The notes beneath the pieces were generated by a model. It was not told the DNA's origin, did no database searches, and saw only the letters and a list, made by a program, of their open reading frames with translations. From JBGOUJ01 sp041477005 (GTDB lineage: Bacteria > Acidobacteriota > Terriglobia > Bryobacterales > JACQDG01): a DNA stretch of 23,682 nt. The stretch's first letter is position 1. Each line of letters begins with the position of its first letter. Location: assembly GCA_041477005.1 (NCBI GenBank), contig JBGOUJ010000039.1:1-23682 (forward strand), read 5' to 3'. Shown here piece after piece: positions 14,454-22,636 of the stretch. The position numbers and the translations under genes are program-made.

Positions 14454-14781
14454 GCAGCTCCCGTGGGGCTGCGTCGCGAGGCGCTCGGACGCTGCCGGCG
14501 CCCGCCGGCCTCCAGGCAACTGCCAGTCCGCAGCAGGAAAGCGCTGCATTTGGATCGAGCGGCCACCAGGAGCAGGGAAAGAAGGTTGATCCTCTTGGTT
14601 GGGGGAGGCTGCGAACTCCCGAGCGCCGATACCATCTGCACACACCACGGGCGGCAAAGCCAGCCGCAGCACACCCTAAAGCGGCTTTCCACCAGCGAGG
14701 GGGGAGTCGCATGGTCCACTTAGAGTTCTACCCGACTCTAACGTAGTCCCTTTGGCAGCCGAAGTTCAATACCACTTCGGC
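14454..14781 (-). other. Hairpin array in the gene-free interval 14383-14785 (possible structured RNA)
   Basis: This is the main gene-free stretch. Stem-loops seen: 14454-14472 (8 pairs with one G-U, 3-nt loop); 14494-14509 (6 bp, 4-nt loop); 14530-14547 (5 bp, 8-nt loop); 14603-14620 (GGGAG/CTCCC, 8-nt loop); 14662-14686 (AGCCGC/GCGGCT, 13-nt loop); 14692-14714 (7 bp with one bulge, 8-nt loop); 14720-14741 (TTAGAGT/ACTCTAA, 8-nt loop); 14758-14781 (GCCGAAGT/ACTTCGGC, 8-nt loop). None has a T-run. The last begins 5 nt beyond the VCBS stop, and the array leads into the 13390-14382 gene, so on the minus strand it could be a 3' end structure, a long 5' leader, or a free small RNA. The strand is not certain, and the shorter stems may be chance in GC-rich DNA. 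Confidence 0.4.
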
Positions 14782-14785
14782 CATA

Positions 14786-15991
14786 CTACCGTTGACGGAT
14801 CTTGGTAAGGTTTTGAAATAGATACAGGCCTGACTTGCCCGCTACTACGACGTCGAGGTTGCCGTCGCCATCGAGGTCCAAGACGGGGATTTGCATGCCG
14901 CCGCCGGTCCGGCCGCCATAGTCGATGAGGTGGCGGATCCAGTCCCAGTGATCGCCGTTCTGGACATATTCATACCAGTAGACGCCCAGGGACTCCCGCT
15001 CCCCCGGGTCGTGCCCGTTGTGGGCGTAGAGACGCTTGCCGGTGACGATCTCCGGCCGGCCATCGCCGTTCAGATCGGCCAGGGTCATTGCATGGGCCTG
15101 GGACCAGGCGTCGTCGATCAGGTGCTTGACCCATTGCCTCCCGCCGCTCGTTCGCTTCTGCTCCATCCAGAAGATCCCATAGTCGTGAGCCAGGCTGGTG
15201 ACCAGGTCGGGCAGGCCGTCCCGGTTCACGTCCAGCACGTAAATGAACCCGGTTGAGCCGAGGTCGAACTCGTCGTGGAAGGTCCAGGCGCCCTGCCGCG
15301 GGTCGGCCGGCGCTTCGAACCAGCCCTTGGGGGTGATGATGTCGGTGCGGCCGTCGCCGTTGACGTCGCCGGCGCCGATGCCGTGGCCGTAACTGTGGTC
15401 GCTCACCTGGTGCTTGACCCAGGCGCCGTTCCGGATTTCGTACCAGGCGAGCGGCGCTTTGAGGTCGCCGAACTGGGGCAACAGCTCGCGCGCCCGGCCG
15501 TCGTTATCCAGGTCCACCAGAAAGGCGAACTCCACCGGAAAACCGGAATCGATCGGGTGCATCTGCCACTCGCCCGATTGTCCCCGAGGGTTCTCCCACC
15601 AGCCGATGCGGCGGGCGTTCCAGGCCACGCTGACCACATCGGGGTAGCCGTCGCCGTTCACATCGATCGCCAGGTCGCTGAAGTTGTCGATGTAGTTGCT
15701 CCAGAACGGCAGCGAGCGAAACTTGTGACGGGTCCAGCCGGGCGCTTCAAACCAGTTTTCGCCGGAGATGATGTCGAGCTTCCCATCGCCGTTGACGTCG
15801 GCTACCGCGCAGGTTTCGCTCCGCCCAAGGTCGATGACGTGCTTGCGAAAGGGGATCTCCTCCGAGCCGACAGCCCAGAGCAGACCTACAGCGCCGAGAA
15901 AACAAAGCGAAACCACACAGGAGCACAGATGAGCGCGGATCAGGCTTTGGTTTTTTGAGCTGTTTCCATCTGTGTTCATCTGTGGTTCCAT
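14786..15991 (-). CDS. Secreted VCBS/FG-GAP repeat protein
   Basis: A 401-aa protein with seven calcium-binding blade motifs of the form D-x-[ND]-x-DG: residues 65-73, 110-118, 160-168, 209-217, 254-262, 306-314 and 372-380. They recur every 45-65 residues, as in a seven-bladed integrin-like beta-propeller. W-F/Y-E/W clusters (ENWFEAPGW, IGWWENPRG, KGWFEAP, GVYWYEY) recur between them. A hydrophobic stretch (residues 27-41) after a polar N-terminus can serve as a signal or anchor. The first 35 codons overlap two inverted copies of a dispersed repeat, so the start (15991 or the ATG at 15979) is uncertain; a perfect TATAAT lies at 16004-16009. Such proteins bind ligands outside the cell and are abundant in Acidobacteria and Planctomycetes; this one's partner is unknown. 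Confidence 0.85.
   Translation of the reverse strand: MEPQMNTDGNSSKNQSLIRAHLCSCVVSLCFLGAVGLLWAVGSEEIPFRKHVIDLGRSETCAVADVNGDGKLDIISGENWFEAPGWTRHKFRSLPFWSNYIDNFSDLAIDVNGDGYPDVVSVAWNARRIGWWENPRGQSGEWQMHPIDSGFPVEFAFLVDLDNDGRARELLPQFGDLKAPLAWYEIRNGAWVKHQVSDHSYGHGIGAGDVNGDGRTDIITPKGWFEAPADPRQGAWTFHDEFDLGSTGFIYVLDVNRDGLPDLVTSLAHDYGIFWMEQKRTSGGRQWVKHLIDDAWSQAHAMTLADLNGDGRPEIVTGKRLYAHNGHDPGERESLGVYWYEYVQNGDHWDWIRHLIDYGGRTGGGMQIPVLDLDGDGNLDVVVAGKSGLYLFQNLTKIRQR
15911..15989. repeat. Inverted pair of the CACAGATGAA dispersed repeat at the VCBS gene start
   Basis: One copy reads on + at 15911-15941 (AACCACACAGGAGCACAGAT and onward). The other reads on minus at 15964-15989 (GGAACCACAGATGAACACAG and onward). 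The arms are imperfectly complementary across a 22-nt spacer. The minus copy is a two-unit version of the repeat at 6065-6100. Together they encode most of the first 27 residues of the VCBS protein, including MNTDG and IRAHLCSCVV. Confidence 0.65.
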
Positions 15992-16003
15992 TCACTCGGG
16001 GCC

Positions 16004-16009
16004 ATTATA
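16004..16009 (-). promoter_or_regulatory. -10 box for the VCBS gene
   Basis: A perfect TATAAT on the minus strand, 12 nt before the ATG at 15989-15991. Transcription would start within a few bases of that ATG. No good -35 hexamer is visible at 16-18 nt. Confidence 0.4.
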
Positions 16010-16042
16010 CCGATTGACGACCTTCCACGGCGGGAGCAATCA

Positions 16043-16069
16043 GCGCCCGTCGATGTGCGCCCGTCGATG
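16043..16069 (+). repeat. 13-nt direct repeat upstream of citrate synthase
   Basis: GCGCCCGTCGATG occurs at 16043-16055 and again at 16057-16069, a 14-nt period. The second copy runs into a short dyad, CGATG-AATC-CATCG (16065-16078). The pair lies just upstream of a TATCCT -10-like box (16093-16098), where a regulator could bind, but it may also be a simple duplication. Confidence 0.4.
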
Positions 16070-16125
16070 AATCCATCGTCGGTTTTTTTTGGTATCCTCA
16101 AATGTACAACAGGAGTCGAAGGACC

Positions 16126-17463
<1,338 letters not shown>

Positions 17464-17515
17464 CGAAGGTCGGCCAGCGCCAAAGTCCCCGGCAAACCGA
17501 GCGCGGCAAGGTCAT

Positions 17516-17543
17516 GGCGCTACCGGCCGATGGCCGGAGCGCC
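17516..17543 (+). terminator. Strong hairpin downstream of citrate synthase
   Basis: GGCGCT-A-CCGGCC (17516-17528) and GGCCGGAGCGCC (17532-17543) pair over 12 bp with one bulged A and a 3-nt GAT loop, 52 nt after the stop codon. There is no T-tract, so it may stabilise the mRNA 3' end rather than act as a classical intrinsic terminator. Confidence 0.5.
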
Positions 17544-17650
17544 AACTGCACGACTTTCTCGACGCCCCGCCCCCACGAGCCATGCACATCGATCCGGCGG
17601 CGACGTGATACCCTCTTGGTGGCGCTGGAACACCGCGTCAAGAGGTTCTC

Positions 17651-20356
17651 ATGCGACCCCGGCATATCCGTAACCTGATTCTGGCTGCCGTGGCGGTGCT
17701 TCTGATTGCCGCCTCCGGCAAGATCTCCGATTTCATCATCGAATACAACTGGTGGCGGGAAGTCGAGCAGGTCGACACCTGGCTCAGCATGCTGTTCTAC
17801 CAGATCGCCCCCGGGGCAGCCGGCGCTTTGCTTGCCTTCCTCGTGCTGTGGCTGGCCCACGCGCGGGGTGTGCAGTTCGCCGGCCTGCGGCCGCGTGATC
17901 TCGGCCTCTACTCGCGCCTCGTGCCGGTCGCCTTGCTGATCCTCGCCGCCCTGTTCGCTTCGGCCAGCATCGATTACTGGGTGGTGATGAGCTACGCCGG
18001 CTCGCGCCACATCACTCTTGCTGCCGACGCCTGGCGGGACCAGGTCTTCCACCGCGCCCTGCCCTTCTACCTGTTCGACCTGCCTTTCTACTCCGAAGTG
18101 CTCGGCTTTGTTTTCGTACTGTCGATTCTTGCGGTCGTCGTGTTCTGGCTCACGGCACGCGGCTGGCAGGTCGGCCAGCGCTTTCGCAACTGGCGGCAGA
18201 GCGGCCACTCGCTGGAGACGTTCGAGATGGAGCCCAATGTCTTGATGCTGCCCGGCGCCACCCAGTCCGCCTTCGCCCGCGCCATCGGCGCCGCGCTGCT
18301 GTTGGGCTTCGCCGCCTGGATCTTTCTGGGCAACTTCGAGCTGCTGCTGAATTCCCATGCTTTCATGACCGGCGCCGATTACGTGGATGAGAAAGTCGTC
18401 CTGCCGCTGCGCTGGCTGGTGATCGCCGCCGCGCTCGTGGGAGTGCCGCTGATCTGGACCCGGCGCTACAAGGGGACCCTGGTGCTGCTCGCCGCCTCCT
18501 ACGCCCTGAACCTGATCGTGCCCGGCATCGTCCGCTCTGTTTACGTGCGGCCCAGTGAAATCTCCATCGAGCGGCCGTACATCGAACGCCACATCGAAGC
18601 CACCCGCGTCGCCTTCGGCCTGACCCGCCGCGCCACCGAAAAGCCGTTCTCTGTCAGCCCCAACGAAGTGCTGGACGCGGCCGAGCACGCCGCGCTGCTC
18701 GAAAATATCCGCCTCTGGGACTGGCGCGCCTACGGCGACACCATCACCCAGATCCAGGCGCTGCGGCCCTACTACAAATTCCCCGACACCGACGTCGACC
18801 GCTACACCATCAACGGCCGTATCAAGCAGGTGCTGCTGTCGCCGCGCGAAATCGACGTCCGGCAGTTGCCTGCCGACGCCCAGCAGAGCTGGATCAATCC
18901 CCACTTCATTTACACCCACGGCATCGGCGTGGTCGTATCGGAGGTGAACAAGACGACCGCCGACGGCCTGCCGGTTCTGCTGATCGCCGACGCCCCGCCG
19001 GAGATCCGCTCGCCGGGCTTCCAGCTCACGCGCCCGGAGATCTACTACGGTGAGAGCACCCACGACCCGGTCTTTGTGTCCACCGCCCGCGAAGAATTTG
19101 ATTACCCTTCCGGGGACCAGAATAAGTATTCCCGCTATCAAGGAACGGGCGGCTTCCCGGTGGGATCGTTCGCGGTGCAGGCCGCCGCGGCGCTGTCCCT
19201 GGGCGAGCCGAACATCGTGTTCACCCGCTATTTCACCCCGCAGAGCCGCATGATGATCTACCGCAACGTCCGCCGCCGGCTGGCCCACCTGGCCGGCTTC
19301 ATCCACTGGGACCCGGATCCCTACATGGTCATCACCGGCGACGGCCGCCTGGTCTGGATGGTCGACGGCTACACCACCTCGCAATCCCATCCTTATTCGC
19401 CGACCCTGCCGGTTACCGGACTGCGGGACGGCGCCAACTACATCCGCAACGCCGTCAAGGCCACCGTGGACGCGTACAACGGGAAGATAACCTTGTACGT
19501 ATTCGATCCGGCCGATCCCATCATCCAGGCCTATCAGCACCTGTTCCCCACGCTCTTCCGCCAGGCTTCCGAGATGCCCGCCGACCTGCGCCGTCACGCC
19601 CGCTACCCGGAGGTGCTCTTCCGCACCCAGGCCGAAGCCTACCGCATCTTCCACATGCGCGATCCGCAGGTGTTCTACAACAAGGAAGACGTGTGGGAGA
19701 TCGCCCGCAGCCTCTACGGCCAGTCCGGCAAGCCCGAGCCCATGTCACCCACTTACGTGGTCGCCACCCTGCCCGGCGAGACCAACCCCGAGTTTCTCCT
19801 GATCGTGCCCTTCTCCCCGCGCGGCAAAGACAACCTGATCGGCTGGATGGCCGCCCGCTGCGACGGCGATCACCTCGGCGAGCTGATCTACTTCCAGCTC
19901 CCCAAGCAGCAGCTCGTCTACGGGCCCATGCAGATCGAGTCGCGCGTTGACCAGGATCAGAACATCTCCAAAGACCTGAGCTTATGGAATCAGCAAGGCT
20001 CGCGCGTGCTGCGCGGCAACATCATCGCCCTGCCGGTGAGCGACGGCTTTCTCTACGTGGAGTCGATCTACATCCAGGCCGTCGAAGCCCGCATGCCGCA
20101 GCTCAAGAAGGTCGTCCTGGCCATGGGGAACCGTCTCATCTACCACGACACCTTCGAACAAGGCTTGGCCGAGTTGACCGGCGGCGGCGTACCGGCTCCC
20201 AAGGCCCAGCCCGCGGCCGCCACTTCTGCGACCGCGACCGCCCCCGCGCCGTCCGCCGGCCAGCGCCTGGGCGAGCGCCTCCGCAAACTGCGCGAGCAAG
20301 CCCAGCAAATGTTGCAGGAGATTCAGGCGCTCGAGAAAGATACCGGAAAGAAGTGA
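17651..20356 (+). CDS. UPF0182 family integral membrane protein
   Basis: A 901-aa protein of the UPF0182/COG1615 family (PF03699). The first about 300 residues hold several membrane spans: LILAAVAVLLIAASGKISDF, APGAAGALLAFLVLWLA, LVPVALLILAALFASASI, FYSEVLGFVFVLSILAVVVF, AIGAALLLGFAAWIFLGNF, WLVIAAALVGVPLIW and GTLVLLAASYALNLIVPGIV. A large probably extracytoplasmic domain follows with family signatures INPHFIYTHGIGVVVSEVN, RPEIYYGE and FDYPSGDQNKYSRYQGTGG. The C-terminus is an Ala/Pro linker and an amphipathic coiled coil (RLGERLRKLREQAQQMLQ). Length is usual for the family. The molecular role is unknown. AGAGG at 17641-17645 supports the start. The gene appears to be transcribed alone. Confidence 0.93.
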   Translation: MRPRHIRNLILAAVAVLLIAASGKISDFIIEYNWWREVEQVDTWLSMLFYQIAPGAAGALLAFLVLWLAHARGVQFAGLRPRDLGLYSRLVPVALLILAALFASASIDYWVVMSYAGSRHITLAADAWRDQVFHRALPFYLFDLPFYSEVLGFVFVLSILAVVVFWLTARGWQVGQRFRNWRQSGHSLETFEMEPNVLMLPGATQSAFARAIGAALLLGFAAWIFLGNFELLLNSHAFMTGADYVDEKVVLPLRWLVIAAALVGVPLIWTRRYKGTLVLLAASYALNLIVPGIVRSVYVRPSEISIERPYIERHIEATRVAFGLTRRATEKPFSVSPNEVLDAAEHAALLENIRLWDWRAYGDTITQIQALRPYYKFPDTDVDRYTINGRIKQVLLSPREIDVRQLPADAQQSWINPHFIYTHGIGVVVSEVNKTTADGLPVLLIADAPPEIRSPGFQLTRPEIYYGESTHDPVFVSTAREEFDYPSGDQNKYSRYQGTGGFPVGSFAVQAAAALSLGEPNIVFTRYFTPQSRMMIYRNVRRRLAHLAGFIHWDPDPYMVITGDGRLVWMVDGYTTSQSHPYSPTLPVTGLRDGANYIRNAVKATVDAYNGKITLYVFDPADPIIQAYQHLFPTLFRQASEMPADLRRHARYPEVLFRTQAEAYRIFHMRDPQVFYNKEDVWEIARSLYGQSGKPEPMSPTYVVATLPGETNPEFLLIVPFSPRGKDNLIGWMAARCDGDHLGELIYFQLPKQQLVYGPMQIESRVDQDQNISKDLSLWNQQGSRVLRGNIIALPVSDGFLYVESIYIQAVEARMPQLKKVVLAMGNRLIYHDTFEQGLAELTGGGVPAPKAQPAAATSATATAPAPSAGQRLGERLRKLREQAQQMLQEIQALEKDTGKK

Positions 20357-20367
20357 CGGCTGCGGAC

Positions 20368-20396
20368 TTGACAGACCCATATCTCAGTGATATCAA
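20368..20396 (+). promoter_or_regulatory. Near-consensus sigma-70 promoter
   Basis: A perfect TTGACA at 20368-20373, a 17-nt spacer, and TATCAA at 20391-20396, 12 nt after the UPF0182 stop. This is the best promoter match in the window. Transcription would start near 20403, so the small membrane protein gene that follows would be expressed independently and nearly leaderless if it starts at GTG 20405. Confidence 0.6.
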
Positions 20397-20698
20397 TCTG
20401 GGACGTGGCCGACAATGGTGAGACCCCCAAGGACGGCAACCGAGCCATTCTCTGGGACCATTTTTTGGACGTTCTGTGTCTGCTACTGATGGAAACCGGC
20501 ATTTTCGGTTTCGCGGAGCTGATCGGCCGTTCCTTCCCAGGCTTGCATTCTTTCCTGACCGCCTCCCACAGGATCTTGGTTTGGTTCGCGATAGCCACAG
20601 TCAGTCAGTTTGCAGTCTGTTCCTTCGTGCTGCTAACCGTCAGGGGCTTTGCTCAGATCAGGAAGGCGGTCAAGGAACTGCGCGGCGGGGCCACATGA
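20387..20698 (+). CDS. Small membrane protein, unknown
   Basis: Up to 103 aa. Start codons available are GTG 20387, GTG 20405 and ATG 20489; none has a clear Shine-Dalgarno sequence. The promoter at 20368-20396 argues against 20387 and for 20405 (97 aa); the outer limit is given. Two hydrophobic stretches are seen: FLDVLCLLLMETGIFGFAELI and ILVWFAIATVSQFAVCSFVLLTV, followed by a basic tail (RGFAQIRKAVKELRGG). It ends in an ATGA overlap with the next gene, implying coupled translation. Base composition is less GC-rich than the neighbours. I recognise no family. Confidence 0.5.
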   Translation: MISIWDVADNGETPKDGNRAILWDHFLDVLCLLLMETGIFGFAELIGRSFPGLHSFLTASHRILVWFAIATVSQFAVCSFVLLTVRGFAQIRKAVKELRGGAT

Positions 20699-20970
20699 AG
20701 ATCTCGTTTCGCGACATTTGGCCCAGTGCCCACTCGATCTTCCGATCGTACGTCGTGTGCGCCGTTCTCCTCGGCTCTGTTGCTGCACTTCTGGAGAAGA
20801 AAGGAGTGGATGCCCGGCTGATACTCGGCTGCATGGTGGCACTGGTCTTGCCAATCCATCTTGGCATTTACGCCATCACCAGACGCGTGGCTTCGCCCCG
20901 CCGATCGAAACCGAACCGGGAGGAGGGGCCAAGATCCAAAGCGGCTGCCGCTGGTAGTGGAGGCTTGTAG
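20695..20970 (+). CDS. Small two-span membrane protein, unknown
   Basis: A 91-aa protein starting MKISFRDIWPSAHSIF. Two membrane spans (SYVVCAVLLGSVAALL and LILGCMVALVLPIHLGIYAIT), joined by a short charged loop (EKKGVDAR), are followed by a long basic tail rich in R, P, K and S. Its ATG overlaps the stop of the upstream small membrane gene (ATGA), and GGCGGGG lies just upstream. The pair probably acts together, but no family or motif is recognised. It converges with a small ORF on the minus strand, 8 nt away. Confidence 0.5.
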   Translation: MKISFRDIWPSAHSIFRSYVVCAVLLGSVAALLEKKGVDARLILGCMVALVLPIHLGIYAITRRVASPRRSKPNREEGPRSKAAAAGSGGL

Positions 20971-20978
20971 TCCGGCAG

Positions 20979-21176
20979 TCAACGCCGCCAGGGGGCGAGT
21001 AGAAGAGTCACCGCGAGGAACTGCCAAGCAACGACCGCCGCCAGGCAAAGCTCGAAGGGCAGATGAAGGGCCTGGCCCGTCAAGCCTAAGAGCGTGGCTG
21101 TGGCCAGCACCGGCATCTGCCAGTTCACAAGCCGCTTGCGGCGCCCAGTGCTCAAGATTTGTTTACCGATGCTCAT
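20979..21176 (-). CDS. Putative small two-span membrane protein behind a repeated start module
   Basis: A 65-aa ORF starting MSIGKQILSTGRRKRLVNW. Two predicted membrane spans, MPVLATATLLGLTGQAL and LCLAAVVAWQFLAVTLLLA, end in a basic PWRR. The ATG (21174-21176) is preceded by AAAGG at a 3-4-nt spacing. That RBS-ATG segment is the last unit of a 20-nt tandem array running upstream. Evidence that it is a gene: a hydrophobic, basic-flanked topology and an RBS. Against: short length, no recognised family, and a repeat that may have created the start by chance. Confidence 0.4.
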   Translation of the reverse strand: MSIGKQILSTGRRKRLVNWQMPVLATATLLGLTGQALHLPFELCLAAVVAWQFLAVTLLLAPWRR

Positions 21177-21325
21177 AAACCTTTATCGACGCTAATGGGC
21201 CTTTACCGACGGTCATAAGCCCTTACCGACGCTCATGAGCCTTTACCGATGCTCTCATAAGCCTTCACCAGCCTTCACCAATGCTCATAAGCTAGTGTTC
21301 GATGCTCATAGCTAGTGTTCGACCA
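21161..21325 (-). repeat. 20-nt tandem array of RBS-plus-ATG units
   Basis: About eight degenerate copies, period 20 nt with two insertions. On the minus strand the unit is ATGAGCGTCGGTAAAGGCTT, so each good copy holds AAAGG or AAGGG 3-4 nt before the ATG of the next. A perfect unit reads ATG AGC GTC GGT AAA GGC TTA TGA, a 7-codon ORF whose stop overlaps the next ATG. ATG triplets remain at 21309, 21288, 21258, 21236, 21216 and 21176 (first base on minus). The one exact ATGA link is between 21236 and 21216. The two most upstream copies have GAACACTAG instead of the RBS part. Confidence 0.8.
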
Positions 21326-21444
21326 TCCCAATCGCTTACTTTAGCCCCAACGACCCCAGCGACCTCTCACGTTTCAGTTTAGCACGGGCCCCCTCCCGGC
21401 GCTCCCAAGGCGTCCGAAAACCCCTCTAAAAATCAATAACTTAC

Positions 21445-21469
21445 AAAAAACGCCGGCCTGTGACTGGCG
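21445..21469 (-). terminator. Probable intrinsic terminator of the dGTPase-like gene
   Basis: On the minus strand, CGCC (21469-21466) and GGCG (21454-21451) close a short GC-rich stem that is directly followed by six Ts (21450-21445), 27 nt after the stop codon. The stem is weak in its middle, but position and T-run fit. The remaining interval 21326-21444 shows nothing else. Confidence 0.5.
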
Positions 21470-21495
21470 CACGCCCAAGCCACCCCAGGAGATTC

Positions 21496-22611
21496 TCAAG
21501 CCACCTCCGCCCCGTGGAGCCGCAGCAGGTAATTGTCGGTCATGCCGGCAATGTAGTCACACACCACCCGGTGCAAAGGTTCCTGATCGGCGCGCTCGCG
21601 GTAGGCGGCGGGTAGTTTTTCCGGGGAGGCAAGGTAGAGCCGGAACAGCTCGCCCAGCTTGCCGGCAGAACGCTCCTTTTCCTCGAGCAAGGCCGGCGCG
21701 GTGTAAACGCGGCCGTAGAGAAAGCTCTTCAACTGGCTGCCGGCGAGGCGCGTTTCCTCGGTCAGGATGGCGAGCCGTCGCGGGCACAGGCGCACCTCTT
21801 CGACCGAGCGCACCTTGGAGTTGCTGGCCGCGGCGCGCGTGCCGTCGATCAGGCCGGAAACCAGCGCGTCCAGCAGTTGCCGCAGCGCCTGATTGAATTT
21901 CTGGCGCTCGGTTGCGCCGGCGCACTCCCGCTCCGCCTGCTCCCGGAGCCGGTTGAACAGAGCAACTTCTTCGCTTACCGCTTCCACCTGAATCAGGCCC
22001 GCATCCACGGCGTCGTCCAGGTCGGCGCAGTCGTAGGCGATTTCGTCGGCCGGATCGATCAGTTGCGCTTCGAGCGGCGGGCGCAGGCCAAGCGAATACT
22101 CGGCCAGCTCCGGGAACGCCGCGGGATTGTAATCGCGCGAGTGCTTTATAATACCTTCCCGGACCTCGAAGGTCAGATTCAGGCCGGGGAAGGCCGCATA
22201 GCGGTGCTCAAAGCTTTCCACGATCCGCAGGGCGTGAAGGTTGTGGTCGAAGCGGTCGCCGAAACGCTGCATCTCGGCATGAAGCCTCCCCTCACCGGAA
22301 TGCCCGAACGGCGGATGGCCGATGTCGTGGGCCACGGCCAGCGCCTCTACCAGGTCTTCGTTCAATCCCAGCGCAATTGCTACGGTGCGGGCGATCTGGG
22401 CCACTTCAATGGTGTGGGTCAGGCGGTTGCGGAAGTGATCCGAGACCGGTGAGGTGAAGACCTGGGTCTTGTTCTCGAGCCGCCGGAAGGCATGCGAGTG
22501 GATCACGCGGTCGCGGTCGCGCTGGTAATCGTTGCGGTAGGGATGGGGAGGCTCGGGATAGCGCCGCCCTCGGCTTTTTTCGGTCGGGAAGCGGAGGTGC
22601 GCAATCACCAA
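21496..22611 (-). CDS. dgt: dGTPase-like HD-domain dNTP triphosphohydrolase
   Basis: A 371-aa deoxyguanosinetriphosphate triphosphohydrolase-like protein, which hydrolyses dNTP to deoxynucleoside and triphosphate and so helps control nucleotide pools. Family signatures: PYRNDYQRDRDRVIHSHAFRRLENKTQVF; metal ligands His66 (RLTHTIEV), His95-Asp96 (AVAHDIGHPPFGHSGEG) and a likely Asp189 (DPADEIAYDCADLDDA); and a C-terminal MTDNYLLRLHG. The length fits the short bacterial type. The start is TTG at 22611 or GTG at 22608; no ATG is available and no RBS is seen, because a dispersed repeat occupies the start. It lies 25 nt after the TPR gene and is probably co-transcribed with it. Confidence 0.92.
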   Translation of the reverse strand: MVIAHLRFPTEKSRGRRYPEPPHPYRNDYQRDRDRVIHSHAFRRLENKTQVFTSPVSDHFRNRLTHTIEVAQIARTVAIALGLNEDLVEALAVAHDIGHPPFGHSGEGRLHAEMQRFGDRFDHNLHALRIVESFEHRYAAFPGLNLTFEVREGIIKHSRDYNPAAFPELAEYSLGLRPPLEAQLIDPADEIAYDCADLDDAVDAGLIQVEAVSEEVALFNRLREQAERECAGATERQKFNQALRQLLDALVSGLIDGTRAAASNSKVRSVEEVRLCPRRLAILTEETRLAGSQLKSFLYGRVYTAPALLEEKERSAGKLGELFRLYLASPEKLPAAYRERADQEPLHRVVCDYIAGMTDNYLLRLHGAEVA

Positions 22612-22626
22612 ATCGCCAAATGATCC
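22598..22626 (-). repeat. ATTTGGCGATTTGGTGATT-type repeat at the dGTPase start
   Basis: On the minus strand, GATCATTTGGCGATTTGGTG and following bases show units of about 9 nt (ATTTGGCG, ATTTGGTG). It lies between the TPR stop and the first dgt codons, and supplies the TTG/GTG start. This resembles a short repeat I have seen often in environmental genomes; no second copy is present in this window. Confidence 0.4.
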
Positions 22627-22636
22627 AATTGTCGCC

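Noticed and set aside
14383..14712. N-terminal extension of the 13390-14382 gene
   Set aside because: Composition rich in W, R, C and P, no RBS, and it overlaps the hairpin array; a sensible start is at 14382.
14720..14741. Integron attC-like site or tRNA
   Set aside because: No paired RYYYAAC/GTTRRRY boxes and no T-arm consensus or cloverleaf; simple adjacent hairpins explain it better.
20653..21048. Minus-strand frame opposite the second small membrane gene
   Set aside because: No RBS, no hydrophobic segments or domain; the + frame has an ATGA coupling and two membrane spans.
21161..21325. CRISPR array
   Set aside because: Units are directly adjacent with no unique spacers, and there are no cas genes.
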